Source: Urechis unicinctus (lineage: Eukaryota > Annelida > Polychaeta > Xenopneusta > Urechidae). From it: a stretch of DNA of 64,000 bases. This document shows, piece by piece, positions 1 through 10,980 of the stretch. Within the stretch, counting starts at the first letter, position 1, and every line of letters begins with the position of its first letter. Under the pieces are notes generated by a model. It made no database searches and was not told the origin of the DNA. It saw nothing but the letters and a program-made list of their open reading frames with translations. A program made the translations under genes and the position numbers. Location: positions 48,897,908 through 48,961,907 of the forward strand of contig CM067354.1 in assembly GCA_034190875.2 (NCBI GenBank). The letters run 5' to 3'.

Positions 1-192
1 GCCAGGGGGGGTTCGAGGGGTTCGAACGAACCGCCCACTTTGCCCAGAAAGGTCCGCATAGATATATCGTGTGTCGATGGTGCCTTTAATTATGGTCTTA
101 TAGCGGCATCAGTATGAGCCAGGAGAAAGGTCCACAATTGAGGGGAAAATAACCCCCCCCCCCCCCCACTAAAAATCTTGGCTACGGGCCTG
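1..192. mobile_element. Terminal part of a hAT-like non-autonomous DNA transposon
   Basis: The segment has a G-rich start, a 14-bp palindrome (GGTTCGAACGAACC, 19-32) and a run of 15 C (153-167), and it ends in CTTGGCTACGGGCCTG at about 177-192. On the minus strand that end reads CAGGCCCGTAGCCAAG followed by a T-rich stretch and a G run. This closely resembles the CAGGGGCGTAGCCAGG-type terminal inverted repeats that I know from hAT-like elements in many aquatic animals. The other end would lie before the window, so the element is cut by the window edge. Bases 193-200 would be the candidate 8-bp target-site duplication, which cannot be tested here. No transposase is visible, so this is a non-autonomous or truncated copy. 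The C run makes its length prone to sequencing error. Confidence 0.5.
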
Positions 193-214
193 CATAATCG
201 CCCTTCATTTCTAA

Positions 215-735
215 TTTGTCGAAAAAATTGAATTTGTATATTGAATCGCATAATTATGCGAAGTACTAGAGACGTGACGCCCCCATCGCTTGCATCAAAG
301 ACCCTAACCCTCTTCACTTTGATGTCAGTTATTTCAAATCGAAATTGCTTGTCCCGCGGTATCCCACAACAAAGCGTTGAGAAGGCCTTCTGCTAAAATT
401 CGTTGGAAAACTTGATTATCCAGAAATCAACGTCCAGTCTACGATCCCTATTTGCAGTCAGGGCAGACAAATGGATTTATATATTAGGCAGTTACCTTGT
501 GCGACAGGATGATAAAACAGGTAGGGATTTGGGGCATCCCATTGCGTGCCTAATTGGCTAACGCCAACAGTGTCAGGCTTTATTCATTATGGCAGTCTTC
601 ACTGCCTAGTTACATTTTGTCATATCGATGAAACAGCCATTCTGGTTCAATAAAGGTAGTATGAGCATTGCTTTCCCCATATTCTCTGCAGTCAATTGCC
701 TTACTACAAAAGTCATGATAATTGTCTCATGGTTA
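215..735 (+). repeat. Duplication D1, copy 1, block a (partner 11,655-12,150)
   Basis: Shared landmarks run in the same order in both copies: TTGAATCGCATAATTATGC near 240, a GATGTC...ATT segment near 320, the CAGAAATC.CGTCCA tract at 421, and ATTGCGTGCCTAATTG near 541. Identity by eye is perhaps 65-75%, with many small indels, as expected of an old, neutrally decaying duplication. No coding frame is conserved between the copies. The transposon ending at 192 lies just outside the block. Confidence 0.8.
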
Positions 736-1059
736 ATTTCTATCAACCACTCAGTTGCTATTGATTAATTAGATGTATCTATCCGCAAACTATTGATATT
801 GTTCTCTCAAAACAACCTCAAATGATTGTAATGTCGCACGAGGGGACAAACTCACGACTCGTTGCTTGGCTGACTTGTCCAGATAGCCATTCCAAGACAT
901 GCTTACGACCCCAACATTTTTGCTGCTATGTGTTCTAAAACTCAGGTGCCTTGAATAAATGGGAGAATTTCACTGAACACATGTTGAAGTAAAGTGTTGA
1001 GATATCCTCAGTGTCACGGATAGAAATATTTATCAATCGAAAAGCGATGCCTGTCTAGG

Positions 1060-1369
1060 GTACAAGTGAAGAAATAGTCAATAGTGACGCGAGCCGACAG
1101 TGACAGTTTACAAGTGACGCCGATCAACTCAGCCCTTATCTATCAGGCCTTCAAAACGCTCCATAGGCTAACAGACGCGAAAAACCGACCTCGCTAATGT
1201 ATTTGCTGTAGGCAGTGCTCAATACTCGACGCTCACTCTGTGTTTTATGCTGATTGTCAACCCTGTAATAAATTGTATTGCAGTTGTAATGGACACCGTA
1301 TCCCCAAAACACGGAGCTTTTATAATTGCTTGTCGTAAGTTTTGATATTTCAGTGCCAAGGCATTGTAA
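1060..1369 (+). repeat. Duplication D1, copy 1, block b1 (partner 12,905-13,149)
   Basis: This block continues the direct duplication. The shared tracts GACAGTTTAC, AC.GACC.CGCTAATGT and AATACTCGACG-TTCACT run in the same order at 12,925-13,070. It leads directly into the better conserved core at 1,370. Confidence 0.7.
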
Positions 1370-1556
1370 AACCAACATATATCACCGCATTACGTAAAAA
1401 TCGCAAATTACATCGCGCGGTGGTGCAGTATGGTCACACCTTCTCCAAAGCCTATCCTATATGACGTCAGATCTTAGTTCCTGTTACGTAAAGCAAGTTT
1501 GGATTACTCATACGGGCTGTCAATCACCATCATCGATCTATAAACTGTCCACTTGG
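1370..1556. repeat. Best-conserved core of duplication D1, copy 1, with CRE-like palindrome
   Basis: This block aligns with 13,150-13,333 at about 80-85% by eye, well above its surroundings. It includes a tract of 39 bases (1,518-1,556) that is identical in both copies. The palindrome TGACGTCA (1,462-1,469), a perfect consensus CRE/ATF site, is kept in both copies within a shared 22-base tract. No open frame spans the block, so protein-coding constraint is unlikely. A regulatory element, a young transposon core or gene conversion could all explain the conservation. Function is not shown by the sequence. Confidence 0.65.
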
Positions 1557-1654
1557 CGTGTTTATTGTTGATCACATTCTGTCCGAGGCAATTGTCAGAT
1601 ATAATCTGTTTTCTGCGCAAGTTCTTCCCCATGCGGACTGCAAGGTAGCTCATT

Positions 1655-1950
1655 AATTATAAATACATGCAATCACACGGTGTGACATATACGTTATTAA
1701 AGCAGCTTGACGTAGAGGTTTAGTGAAGGCTTAGAGAATGATCTTTAATAGCGCTTTATTTAGAAAATCCGTATTTACTTGCAGCCGAAAATTGGAGCGA
1801 GTGGTGGAGCATCCATGATGAAATGATATAAATAGACTCACGTCAAAATGACGTGCAGTTTTTGTTAATATTGCGTTAGACGCGGCAGAAGATGATACTA
1901 AGTGAGCGCACAGTCAGGATGATGGTTGCGCTTCTCAAACTGGCTTCCGA
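1655..1950 (+). repeat. Duplication D1, copy 1, block c (partner 13,610-13,850)
   Basis: Shared landmarks are ATGCAATCA, AAAGCAGCTTGAC, TTTAGAAA...CACTTGCA-like sequence, GGAGCATCCAT, and ATAGACTCACGTC, all in order with small indels. It is the third collinear block of the same duplication. Confidence 0.7.
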
Positions 1951-1969
1951 TTCTGTTAATAATAATTGC

Positions 1970-2102
1970 ACATGTGCATAGAATGGTAATACTGGTAATA
2001 TTGGTGATAATGGTAAAATGGTAATAATACTAATAATGCAAATAATGGGTTTTCCCGGCACAGCAACCTTCTGGTGGTAACACCTAAATAATAATGATGA
2101 TT
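1970..2102. repeat. Cryptic simple repeat built from GGTAAT/AATAAT
   Basis: The stretch consists of degenerate copies of (T)GGTAATAA-like words, followed by AATAATAATGATGAT at its right end. It is low-complexity sequence without a fixed period. The antisense open frame across it (1,876-2,109) is a product of that composition, not a gene. Confidence 0.7.
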
Positions 2103-2757
2103 TCATCAAACCTTTAACACAAGCGGTTCAAAAACAGTATTTGTTTTGAAACAAGTACAGGCGACCATTTATGTGCAGTGAGAACCATAGATTAACATAT
2201 TAACCTTTAACTTGTTTGTAATAGTCAAGGAACGAAGAATTGTGTATAAACTGCCTATTTGGAGAATATATGGCTCTTTGGCCCAGTTAAGGTTCAACCA
2301 CAAGCTATCTCGTCATGCTAAAATTCGACACAGCATGTACAGTGTTGGCCTCTTCTAGCATTTAGCTACCGCATGTCACATCACTACGATAGGATGAATT
2401 TTAAGTACACTGGTAACCATGAATGATAACCTTATGTATGTATATGGGGCTTATTGAGAACATTTTGTGAAATACACGAAATTATATTTCTGAAGCATCG
2501 TTCCATAATGTAGCATATAGCTAATGGTTTATCGAACTGTGGTGTATATATGTATATTTTCTGTTCGCTGTGTCATTACCCCATACGTACCATATGAGTT
2601 TATACAAATGGCAAATGATTAATTGCGTGCAGTGGAAAATGATTAGTTATTGAATTAAGATGCCCGTCACTAGCCTAATTTGGAGAAGCTGCCTGTAATC
2701 ATTCATTTGCCATCAATGTAATGCATGCTGCCATTCATAGCTCAATGATGGCTTTCC

Positions 2758-2920
2758 GTGTTGATTATCAGCTTTGATGGAGCTTCAAAATAAGATATTG
2801 TTATGTAGTTAGATAGTAGTTAAACCCACTGGTAACTCTTTTGGCGTTGATTACTAGCTTGATTCAGGCTCCAAGATAAGTGAAGTAATTACGCCCCTTC
2901 CCCAATTACCCATCGGTGCA
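2758..2920. repeat. Decayed local duplication (about 87-bp offset)
   Basis: TTGATTATCAGCTTTGATGG at 2,761 is repeated as TTGATTACTAGCTTGATTC at 2,848, each followed by a GGAGCTTC/GGCTCCAA-AATAAG tract. The second copy continues into ATTACGCCCCTTCCCCAAT, which recurs at about 6,695-6,715. These are small pieces of an unclassified dispersed repeat. Confidence 0.45.
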
Positions 2921-3329
2921 TATCATCATATCCGACCATGAGAAATGATATTGCTTATTAGTGGGAATGGTAAGAATGCTGTACATCGGCTAACATCAGA
3001 ACCAGGTATACTCGTTGCATGTTGCCTCCCTCTAACGTTAACCAATGGTAAAGATATGTGTTGGCTTATGTCATGATGACTTTTGGATACTATTTCACAA
3101 CAGTTCTTAGTAGGACGTAAATAGATTCTCATGTTTCATACAATCATCATAAACAACACGTTTTGCAGATGAACGTGCGGCATCTACTACGTAAAATATA
3201 TGCTTCACATTAAATGCAGATGTTTGGAATGAGCATAATGACACGTTACATCACACGTGAATGTAACACGATTTATGTGAAGGTCGGGTGCCCTCTCTTA
3301 TCTCCCACCTGTAAATAACTATTACATAA

Positions 3330-3540
3330 CTTAGACCCAGGGCGGGAACACCCACGTGACCTGACTGGACCAATAACGGATGTTAAGCCGTAGCGTCTTC
3401 CCGCTCGCTGAAGCCCTTTCTCAAGCTGCCTCCATCGGGTTCACATCAAAAGTTTCCCACCACCGCCCTCAACACCACCTTCTCTCTAAGCTCCGGTTAT
3501 GACCCCCACCTTGCTGCCAACCTCACTTGCAAAAGATTCC
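3330..3540. other. GC- and C-rich island, no gene recognised
   Basis: Bases 3,361-3,540 are about 54% G+C, against under 40% around them, with a strong bias to C on the plus strand. CCAAT occurs at 3,370-3,374. I see no open frame of useful length, no splice-framed exon and no similarity to a known RNA. The segment has no visible counterpart in the second copy of the surrounding duplication, so it may be an inserted element. A distal promoter or an untranslated exon cannot be excluded. Confidence 0.4.
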
Positions 3541-3897
3541 ATTCATTGTACTTAGTTAGTTTAAGGAATCTTTAAATATGGCATATGGTGATTTGTATGT
3601 TTGTACTGTTATGTATTAGTGATGTATTCATGTTTCAAACAAATAATTTGGAAAAGACTAAGCATAAGACATCACCTGCCTTATAAAGGAATGACCATAA
3701 ATGGCAAGACAAATTCACAACTTTCTTTACAATGTATTGCTTGGTTCACGTCACTCTGTCAAATAAGGAAATGTCTGTATGGTTAATTTGTAACAATACC
3801 TTATTGTGTATGACAAAATAAACGTTATTCTCTATCACTAAGGGAAGTTAGTAAGGTTATATATGGCCTTGTCGCCATAGAGAGTCTAGATAATGAG

Positions 3898-4060
3898 CTT
3901 CGATGCCGCTTCCCCATGACTACTGATTTATCCATGACACGTACCGAATGGAAACAGGTTTGCCGCTGTAGCTACTATCGAGATACCTGACATGCAAGTG
4001 CAATTAACTGTTCGGCAGGGTGACTTTGTTTAGAATGCGTATCATCACTCTCAACATGTC
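3898..4060 (+). repeat. Dispersed repeat family B, copy 1
   Basis: The block has the order CTTCCCCATGACTACTGATTTA, CCATGACAC, a GTAGCTACTATC-like tract, GATACCT-ACATGCA and TTTAGAATGCGTATCATCACT. The same order is found at 5,153-5,330, 14,758-14,895 and 15,130-15,305. The family has no coding capacity and no recognised class. Confidence 0.75.
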
Positions 4061-4116
4061 AAAAACCGCATAGAGAATATTCAAACTGCACCAGTGAGTA
4101 ATTTCTCGAGAAGAAG

Positions 4117-4225
4117 ATTGCTATTGCCGCGAATGTCATTAGCAAAATATCCTTGTATGATTGCTATTGCCTGGAATGTCCCAAGCAAGCTATCCTTGTA
4201 TGATTGCTATTGCGATAACGCACCC
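4117..4225 (+). repeat. 43-bp minisatellite, 2.5 units
   Basis: Two full units (4,117-4,159 and 4,160-4,202) and a partial third start with ATTGCTATTGC. Units 1 and 2 end in ATATCCTTGTATG and CTATCCTTGTATG. The same array, including the same third-unit break into GATAACGCAC, recurs at 62,963-63,068. It is therefore an internal part of a dispersed element rather than an independent satellite. Confidence 0.8.
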
Positions 4226-4319
4226 CAAAAAGATTTCGCAAATGAGGACACCCACCGATTGAGAAAGGTTCACATATGTCAAGTAAAATGAAATAAAAAT
4301 ATTCGCACGGAAAATAAAA

Positions 4320-4500
4320 CACATGATAATGAAAACATTTTGTTAGGTTATAGCGGAAGTGATAATGAATTATTTCGTTTAGACTTTAATGAGATATGAA
4401 ACTCATCTTTCTTGCAAATATCAATGAATGTACTGTTCATCGAATATAAGCCGTACTCAAATGAATATCTTGTAAATAAACAATTGAATCATGCTAATTA
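4320..4500 (+). repeat. Duplication D1, copy 1, block e (partner 15,515-15,670)
   Basis: TGAAAACATTTTGTTAGG, GAAGTGATAATGAAT, TTCGTTTAGA, CTTGCAAATATCA and ATCTTGTAAATAAACAATTGAATC have close counterparts in the same order at 15,522-15,665. This is one of the clearer alignments of the large direct duplication. Confidence 0.75.
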
Positions 4501-4849
4501 CTCCATTGTGTAGTGATCGTGGTTACGTTTATGCCGGGTATTAGCGATCACACACTGCAAGGCAAATGGTTTGCTGTATTTGGTGTGATCAAAATATCGA
4601 ATATATCATTAAATATATATATATCTTCTTGATGATCTGAGGAATGTGAAGCTAAATCTGATTGACCTGCTTTCACTTGATCTGTTAATAAATGTCAAGC
4701 GCAATGTTAAATAGGCTGATGTTTACATTTATGAATATAGAAAGTGCAATATTTATCTGGTAAGCATCCATGTTGTATCGGCAGTATAAGCTACGAGTAC
4801 GAACGTTGTTGTGCCTGGAGAGTATGGATATTGCGGACTTTGTGTAGGC

Positions 4850-4970
4850 TGCACTTCAAATTCAGATGCAGTCGACAGGAACACGACTGTACAATAAAGT
4901 TGCGTAACTGGATAGGTAACTCTTCTGTTTACTTGGGATGGCGTTCGGCACATAATATTTTGATTAATTG
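4850..4970 (+). repeat. Duplication D1, copy 1, block f (partner 15,840-15,965)
   Basis: The tracts GATGCAGTCGACAGGAACAC and CATAATATTTTGATT match GATGAAGTCGACAAGAACAC and CAACATTTTGTTTT at the partner. The sequence between them aligns with indels. Overlapping open frames on both strands here (4,744-4,986 plus, 4,753-4,953 minus) are not conserved in the partner and are not taken as genes. Confidence 0.6.
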
Positions 4971-5152
4971 TATGGACAATACATAACGCATAATGCTGGT
5001 TACGTAACCCATGATGTACAATAAAGTTTATCGAAGTGCGTCGTTATTATTTGCATCACGTGTTTCAAGGCGCGAAAATGCAAAAAGGAAGATCAATACA
5101 TTATTCAAGCTGATCTTGGTGGGAGGTGACCTGTCCGGAAAATGAACATTCT

Positions 5153-5780
5153 GGTGTTTTCCTATGAATACTGATTTATCCAAGACACTTTGGCAGCAGA
5201 AAAAGATCTGTAATGGATGCTCATGGAAAAGGTTCTACCACTGTGGCTACTATCCAGATACCATACTTGCATGTGGAGGCAACTGTATGAGAGAACGACT
5301 ATACTTAGAATGCATATCATCACTATAATGTATTACTGAAAGGAGGAGTCTTTTTTTTTATCTAATTCGGATAAAACTATATACAATTCGATGACAGCTT
5401 TTGCGCATGCACATAAAAAGCCGGACTGTGTGGCGCGCGATGTGGAAGAGTTGAACTGCACCATTAAATAATGTCTCGAAGAGGATATTGCTTGCAGCTA
5501 TCGTCGAAAATGTCCATCGCAATATTCGCCGGAATGGTTGCTATGGCTATGACGTACTAAGCTACCGCGCACAATCACACATTTATGAGTTCATAAAGGC
5601 GGGCACACGGTGCTGGAGTAGCGTTGTTCACAAATATGGTTTAGAAAGGCGTCATCCCATGAAATGATTGAACAAATATAATTTACATGTGAACAAACAC
5701 GCGCCATGATCATTAAATGTATGTTACGCTTTCTTTGTATGATTGGTTAAGACCTTGATAAGATGTGACACAAGTTGTTT
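5153..5780 (+). repeat. Dispersed repeat family B, copy 2, with downstream element body
   Basis: The first part (5,153-5,330) repeats the family-B landmarks of 3,898-4,060. It continues through AACTGCACCATTA (5,454) and GTCGAAAATGTCCATCGC (5,502) to GGGCACACGGTGCTGGAGTA and GCGTTGTTCACAA near 5,600. It ends around ATGATTGGTTAAGACCTTGAT. The section from about 5,490 on is matched by 63,069-63,300, where the element carries a deletion of about 65 bases relative to this copy. This is the longest copy of the unclassified element in the window. Confidence 0.7.
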
Positions 5781-6124
5781 TGCTTTAAGTCATACACAGA
5801 TTGATTTTCTGTTATATAGCCGTTTCAAGACTAATGTCTCTGTCTTTTACTTTATTGCCCATAGTACAGTGCACTTTTGGCTATTGTGTCTTCTTGGACG
5901 ATTTAGTCTCGACGCAATCTGCGTATTATACATTTCTTGTTTAAATGGTATGTTATCACGCACGGATATGAAGTTCCACTGTTTGGTAACGACTTTGTTC
6001 AGTGGTCAAACTAGTTCAAAGTATCCTTTGGTAAAATCCACAACCTATGCATGTATTAGAAAGTTGACAGACTTTTGAATAGATGCGTTTGTCAGTAAGA
6101 ATCGAGGGTGCGCTCACAGTATGA

Positions 6125-6225
6125 TCGGCCTTGTTTTATATCAAGTAACTAGGATGGAAAGTGTTGAAAGCACTTGCCAAGAAGAACGCTTTCTCCGCGT
6201 GGGTGATTCGCTGTAGCTTAGTGTA
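6125..6225 (+). repeat. Dispersed repeat family C, copy 1
   Basis: CCTTGTTTTATATC, a T-AAAGCACxT-G-CA-GAA tract, CTTTCxCCGC and GGGTGAT/GGGTAAT are shared with 16,427-16,532 and, less well, with 8,350-8,455. Confidence 0.6.
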
Positions 6226-6369
6226 TAGGTCTTACAAGTCCCATGCAAAAAGAAACACTTCTCAGCGGCACAAACTACCACCTAACGACTAACGTTTTAA
6301 TAAATGTAGCAACTAAAAATGTGATTTATACCATTTGGAGCAAAACCGCCCATCTCGACTTGACGCGGT

Positions 6370-8345
6370 AGAGCATGCAGTTGACTCATAACTGGATGTC
6401 AGTTGAATTGAATGATTTAAGAGGCACAACTATATTTCATATCATGGCTATACTATAGTTGCAAGCAGTTTCGTGGCTGTGTGAGGTTTAAAATTGAATT
6501 CAGAAGGTTGGACAATGAACTGGGCTATAAATAGTGTAGGATGATCTTCTGGTATCATTTGTTCGACGCTGATCCTGTGTACCACTTCTGTACTTCAGGG
6601 GTTCTTCTTTCGCTGTAGTTAATTTAACCCTCAATGTGGATCATTAGCGTGGATGAGGCTCAAAGTAAATCACTGCTCCATGATCAGTCAAATAATCATG
6701 CCCCTTCCCCAATAAATCACAGCTCGCTGTCCGCATAGTGTACGATAATTCAAAAACCCAGATTCAAGACATAGATGACAGCTATAGAAACCTAGTTTAT
6801 GATAAGACTATAACACAAAAAGTAGGCTAGATTTCATAAATGGCCTGTTTAAGTTATCCTTCTTATCTGCTGTTACCCAAAGGTTAAAGGTATTAAGGAA
6901 TTGTCTAGACAGACAAGTATATGCTCATCTGCACAGCAGCACATATTAATGGCATTAATGCTTCCGACAATGGGTGCTTCAACGCTTTAAGTATGGCTAA
7001 AAACACCCATGTACTACCACAAATCAAAAGCCCAAAGCATTATTATTTTTTGGTAATGTATGAGTTATCGTGCACGAAACATGCCCATGGATTGAATTAT
7101 ATGCTTAAGATTGAAGAGTGAATCTCATTAAATGGTAGGTAAATTGGATGAAATATTCAATAGAAACATTTTTATAAGCTATATCTTCCGAACGATACAT
7201 TACTACTTATTGTGATAATGTGGTTGGATCATGATCATCATAACACGAAGCAGAATTTTAAGTAGAGTGCTTGTCTCCATTGGGGCATGGGATGTTGAGT
7301 ATAAATGGAAGAAGTGTAAAAGTGTCGAAAGCCTATCCACTGTATCCGAGACACGAGCAGATCAGACGTTTACAGTGGATAAGACTGACAAAAATATGAT
7401 GTTGGCTCAATGGCAAACTAATGTATCGTTACCTCTGAAGTCTTGACATAATGAGAATAATGCAAAATAGAAAAACTTGTTAACAAATTATACGTTTATG
7501 CATGGCGAAAATTCATTTAGCCGTATATCCTTAAGCCAAAACCGTGGCTAACGGGCCAATGTTTTTCGCAACCGATCTGGTAGATTGAAATCGTTTGATG
7601 CTTTCTTACTGTTCATTTCGAAGATATCATTATCAGTATGACACCTCTTCCATACCATCCATCCTTACTGGTGTTGATTTATACCGGTTTGTAAGCTACG
7701 GATGCAAGTTCATAGGCTTTATGTATCGCTGTAACAACTCAGGTAATATATTATTATTTCAGCCTTCGGTTGTTTAGCTTGGTGTCAGCTGGCAAATTCT
7801 ACGCAGATATTTACGTCTGACGTTCGGTGGCGTGGACGAATGCATACAGGTGACGGTATCGGACCAGAATATTAGAGAAAGTATCTGGGATTAACGTACA
7901 TAAACGATGGAACGATGTGCATCATCTTCACAAACCCAATGCTTTCAACCATCTCTACAGTAGAAGTAAATGTGGCTTAAAGGAATGTGATTTTGCTACA
8001 CAGATGTCTGTTTACATTTAAACCTTCGATGCCGTTACGTTTATTATATCTATTTAGGGATTCTCAAATATCAGTCGGGCCAGTAAAATTCGAACAAGGT
8101 TGTGCATTGACTAGTAATCTGGTTTTACTTGGGCGAGCATTCCATATATATGCAGGGACTTGTCGTGTAGTGAGATAACTAAGACAAATGGAAAAGTGGT
8201 GGAATTATTGAAGGTCATCCTAAGGGGGAAAACGTCTGACCAAATTAGCTCAATTCTATTAAATATTTTGGAAAAATAAGACCAGCTGCGGTACAAAATG
8301 AGCCCAAGTCACGTTGCTATACAGGAATGTATAGTTCTGATGTTT
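6370..8345. other. No gene or recognised element
   Basis: The interval holds only short open frames (longest 71 codons at 7,231-7,446), and none resembles a known domain. The only noticeable feature is ATCATGCCCCTTCCCCAATA near 6,695, which echoes 2,890-2,915. The second copy of duplication D1 has only about 0.5 kb at this position, so most of this stretch was gained here or lost there. Confidence 0.6.
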
Positions 8346-8349
8346 GTCA

Positions 8350-8700
8350 ATACCTTGTGCTGTATCAATTCACTTAGATAGCTTGGAACAGAAAATGATG
8401 AAAGCATGCGACAAAAAAAGCATCCACAATCTGGGTAATGAATTGTAACTTTCATAACAGCTCTCCTACGTTCGCAATTATAAAGACCATGAATGCAGCA
8501 TTGACAAATGACATCATAGGATTGTAATCGAAAATGATCAATACGAACTGTAAAAATATTGTAGTCATCAATTATAATAGCATGACTAACAACACAACAA
8601 CTAAAAAGCTACTTGCCCGTTATTAAGTGGTACATGAAATAATTCCATTGGATGTTACATGTTAAGCAAAACCGCAATATGATTGAATAAGCCATGATAT
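8350..8700 (+). repeat. Dispersed repeat family C, copy 2 (D1 block h; partner 16,427-16,750)
   Basis: Shared words in order are CACTTAGAT, ATGAAAGCA, a GGGTAAT...TGTAAC tract, CAACACA-CAACTAAAAAG and a GCAA-AC-GC near the right end. Spacing matches 16,427-16,750 to within a few tens of bases. Nothing coding is conserved. Confidence 0.6.
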
Positions 8701-8959
8701 GTTGTAAGTCGAGGCATTATTATATTTCATAATATGGCAATGATGCAAACTGAGACATGTTCTTTTTGTTACAACTAATAGTAGTCAGTTACTGCCATCA
8801 CTTATTGTCATGTATGTGACTTTTCGGTGAGGTTATGGTTGCGTCACCACGACACTAGGTGTCTCGTCATTCTAGATACAGACAGAGATCGAATGGTGAC
8901 CGTTATCAGACGACTTCACAGTGGTTGCTTCTAAGATGGATAGGAACGTGGAATGATTA

Positions 8960-9545
8960 AAATTTTGGTCAACCAAGTGTGATGATTGGACAGTGCGTGA
9001 ATGGTGCTAGCATGTCGTGCCTGTTGTGTAAATGTTGTAAATAATCAGAAGATGACTCCCACTATACACTTTTTGCAACGGATATTGCGGACGATAACAG
9101 TATATCCACCAACATGTGAATTAGAGATTTGAAAGCAGGCGGAAATGTTAATGCATTCAGCTTTGAGTAAAGCCCTTCGCTTATATATTATTTATCCCAT
9201 GTGTGTAATATACAACAATTGATAAAGCCATTTGGATAATGTACATCTATTACAGCCTAGTCTAAACGTGGGTCAGCTTGCTGGCCTGACGCAAATTATA
9301 CGATGCAAATGTAACAACGCGATCAAAACATTATAAGCCTGCAGCATGGCTTCATTAAGAATTGCACAAGAGATCCATCTTTGGTATGATGGCTGACATC
9401 CCTTGCCATGCATAACAGTTACTATGGATTAATCACATTACAATGCGTTGCTAATGCCGTTTGATTTGCTCAGCTTTGTAGTGGCTTTTCTCGGACGCCG
9501 CACTAAGCGATGGATGATTGTGTGCTGCAAACACATTGTGATACC
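8960..9545 (+). repeat. Duplication D1, copy 1, block i (partner 17,770-18,347)
   Basis: AATTTTGG...CCAAGTGTGATGATTG (8,960) pairs with AATTTTGG...CCAAGTATAACGATTG (17,772). GCTGACATCCCTTGCCATGC (9,391), followed by ATCACAGTTA-like and GGATTAATCACA tracts, pairs with 18,211-18,255. CAAACACATTGTG (9,528) pairs with 18,336. The pairing is collinear and marks the right end of the recognisable duplication. Confidence 0.7.
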
Positions 9546-9604
9546 ATTATGCCGGACCCATAGCAAGAAATGAAATATATTCACAAAGACAATAGGGTAG
9601 ATAA

Positions 9605-9636
9605 ATGATAATGATGATGATAATGATGATGATGGG
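9605..9636 (+). repeat. Short (GAT/AAT)n microsatellite
   Basis: An interrupted run of ATG/ATA triplets ends in GATGATGATGGGAATA. The same ending closes the large (ATG)n at 60,542-60,624, which suggests related seed sequences. Confidence 0.9.
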
Positions 9637-9639
9637 AAT

Positions 9640-10915
9640 AGTCAATGAACCTAATATAGCACACTTTAATGTGGTATACTACGCTGCTTACGCTGCTCAC
9701 TTATGTATGACCTCATTTCATACGATTAAGCATTAGATTTGAAAGTCATTATCTGTACCAATCAGCATCCTTGTTGTCTTCGTGATATGTGCCCTCATCC
9801 GTATCATCATCAGCATAATCAGTGTAAACACATTCATTATCACAAACATCATGCAACACGAGATGGAATATACGTTTATCTTGCCATTATTTGTATTATT
9901 CTTATCACTCCCGCAAGCACATTTACAGTCTAATGGATCTTTAGCACATCACATAACCTAGACATCGTATCATTAAGGCACATCATTCAATTCTCTGATG
10001 CAATAAAGAAATCACCATGGCGATAGTGTCTGATTACGCTAAATCTTTTGCTACTTTAGTACGGTTTCCGGAGAGTTCGTGTTTCATATTCCCTGTGCAT
10101 TTTTACAATGCGTCTGCATTATATTATAGATGCTCATATCAAGCACCATACAATGGAATGAGAAACACGATCAAACAATGTCAACAAGTGGCATATCAAC
10201 AATTGAATGGTATTGTAAGCTTGCCATCGATTCAAGTTTCTACATAAATTGTATGACGTTGTATTGCTCCAGATATCATATATTTTATGAGCTCGGTGTA
10301 CATTATGTTATCAATAAAATATTATGTCAAAGACTGATGTTAAGAAAACATAGATTGCTTCCCGTTGATGCCATGCCAATATGTTTATTTGCACCTTATG
10401 CATATTGACAGCTGCTGAAAGAAATATTAGTCACTCACTGCTCTTCAGAGTACCGTAAATGATTAGATCAACAGCAAGTTACAGCGAATGCAAAATATTT
10501 TTCTGAGCTGCCGTTTGTAGGTATTAGAAGATTTGTCTATGCTTCTTAGTCTATAGCAATATGTAGTTGATGTAGATTAACATCAAGAACTTCAACAGCC
10601 CATCATCGTCTACTGCAGAGCCAAAGAAAGCACGCAGCCAAATACAATACCGTGCATTACAACAAATCAGTCAGATTTATATGACATAATAGACTAGTTC
10701 AAAGCGAACAGGTATAAACGTTTTTTTCAATGGGATTGGTATTAAAAAACGGCCAAAATCCCTGTATTCAGACCAATGTATGAGTGAGGTTATATGATAA
10801 GCGTCTGATATTGACATACCTATAATCGATAGTATACCCATTTAAGGAGCGTTTGTATACGACGTCTTTGACGTTGTTTTATGATTCGATGAATGGCGAT
10901 TCTTTTAGAAATTAC
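9640..10915. other. No gene or recognised element
   Basis: Two overlapping plus-strand open frames (10,017-10,247 and 10,130-10,408, the longer 92 codons) are the largest here. Their translations are rich in I, H, Y and C, typical of AT-rich non-coding DNA, and match no family I know. Confidence 0.6.
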
Positions 10916-10922
10916 GATTCGT

Positions 10923-10980
10923 GCTTAATGGATCTGATGTCTGCTTTATTAACGACGGCCACAGTGTCTTCCCCTTTTCG
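10923..10980 (+). repeat. Short diverged repeat (partner 23,483-23,540)
   Basis: GCTTAATGGATCTGATGT, CTTTATTAACGACGGCCA and a GT-TCTCC-TTT tract align base for base with GCTTGATAAATGTGATGT, GTTTTACTAACGGTCGTC and the sequence after it. It is a small piece of a dispersed repeat or of a wider decayed duplication. Confidence 0.55.
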
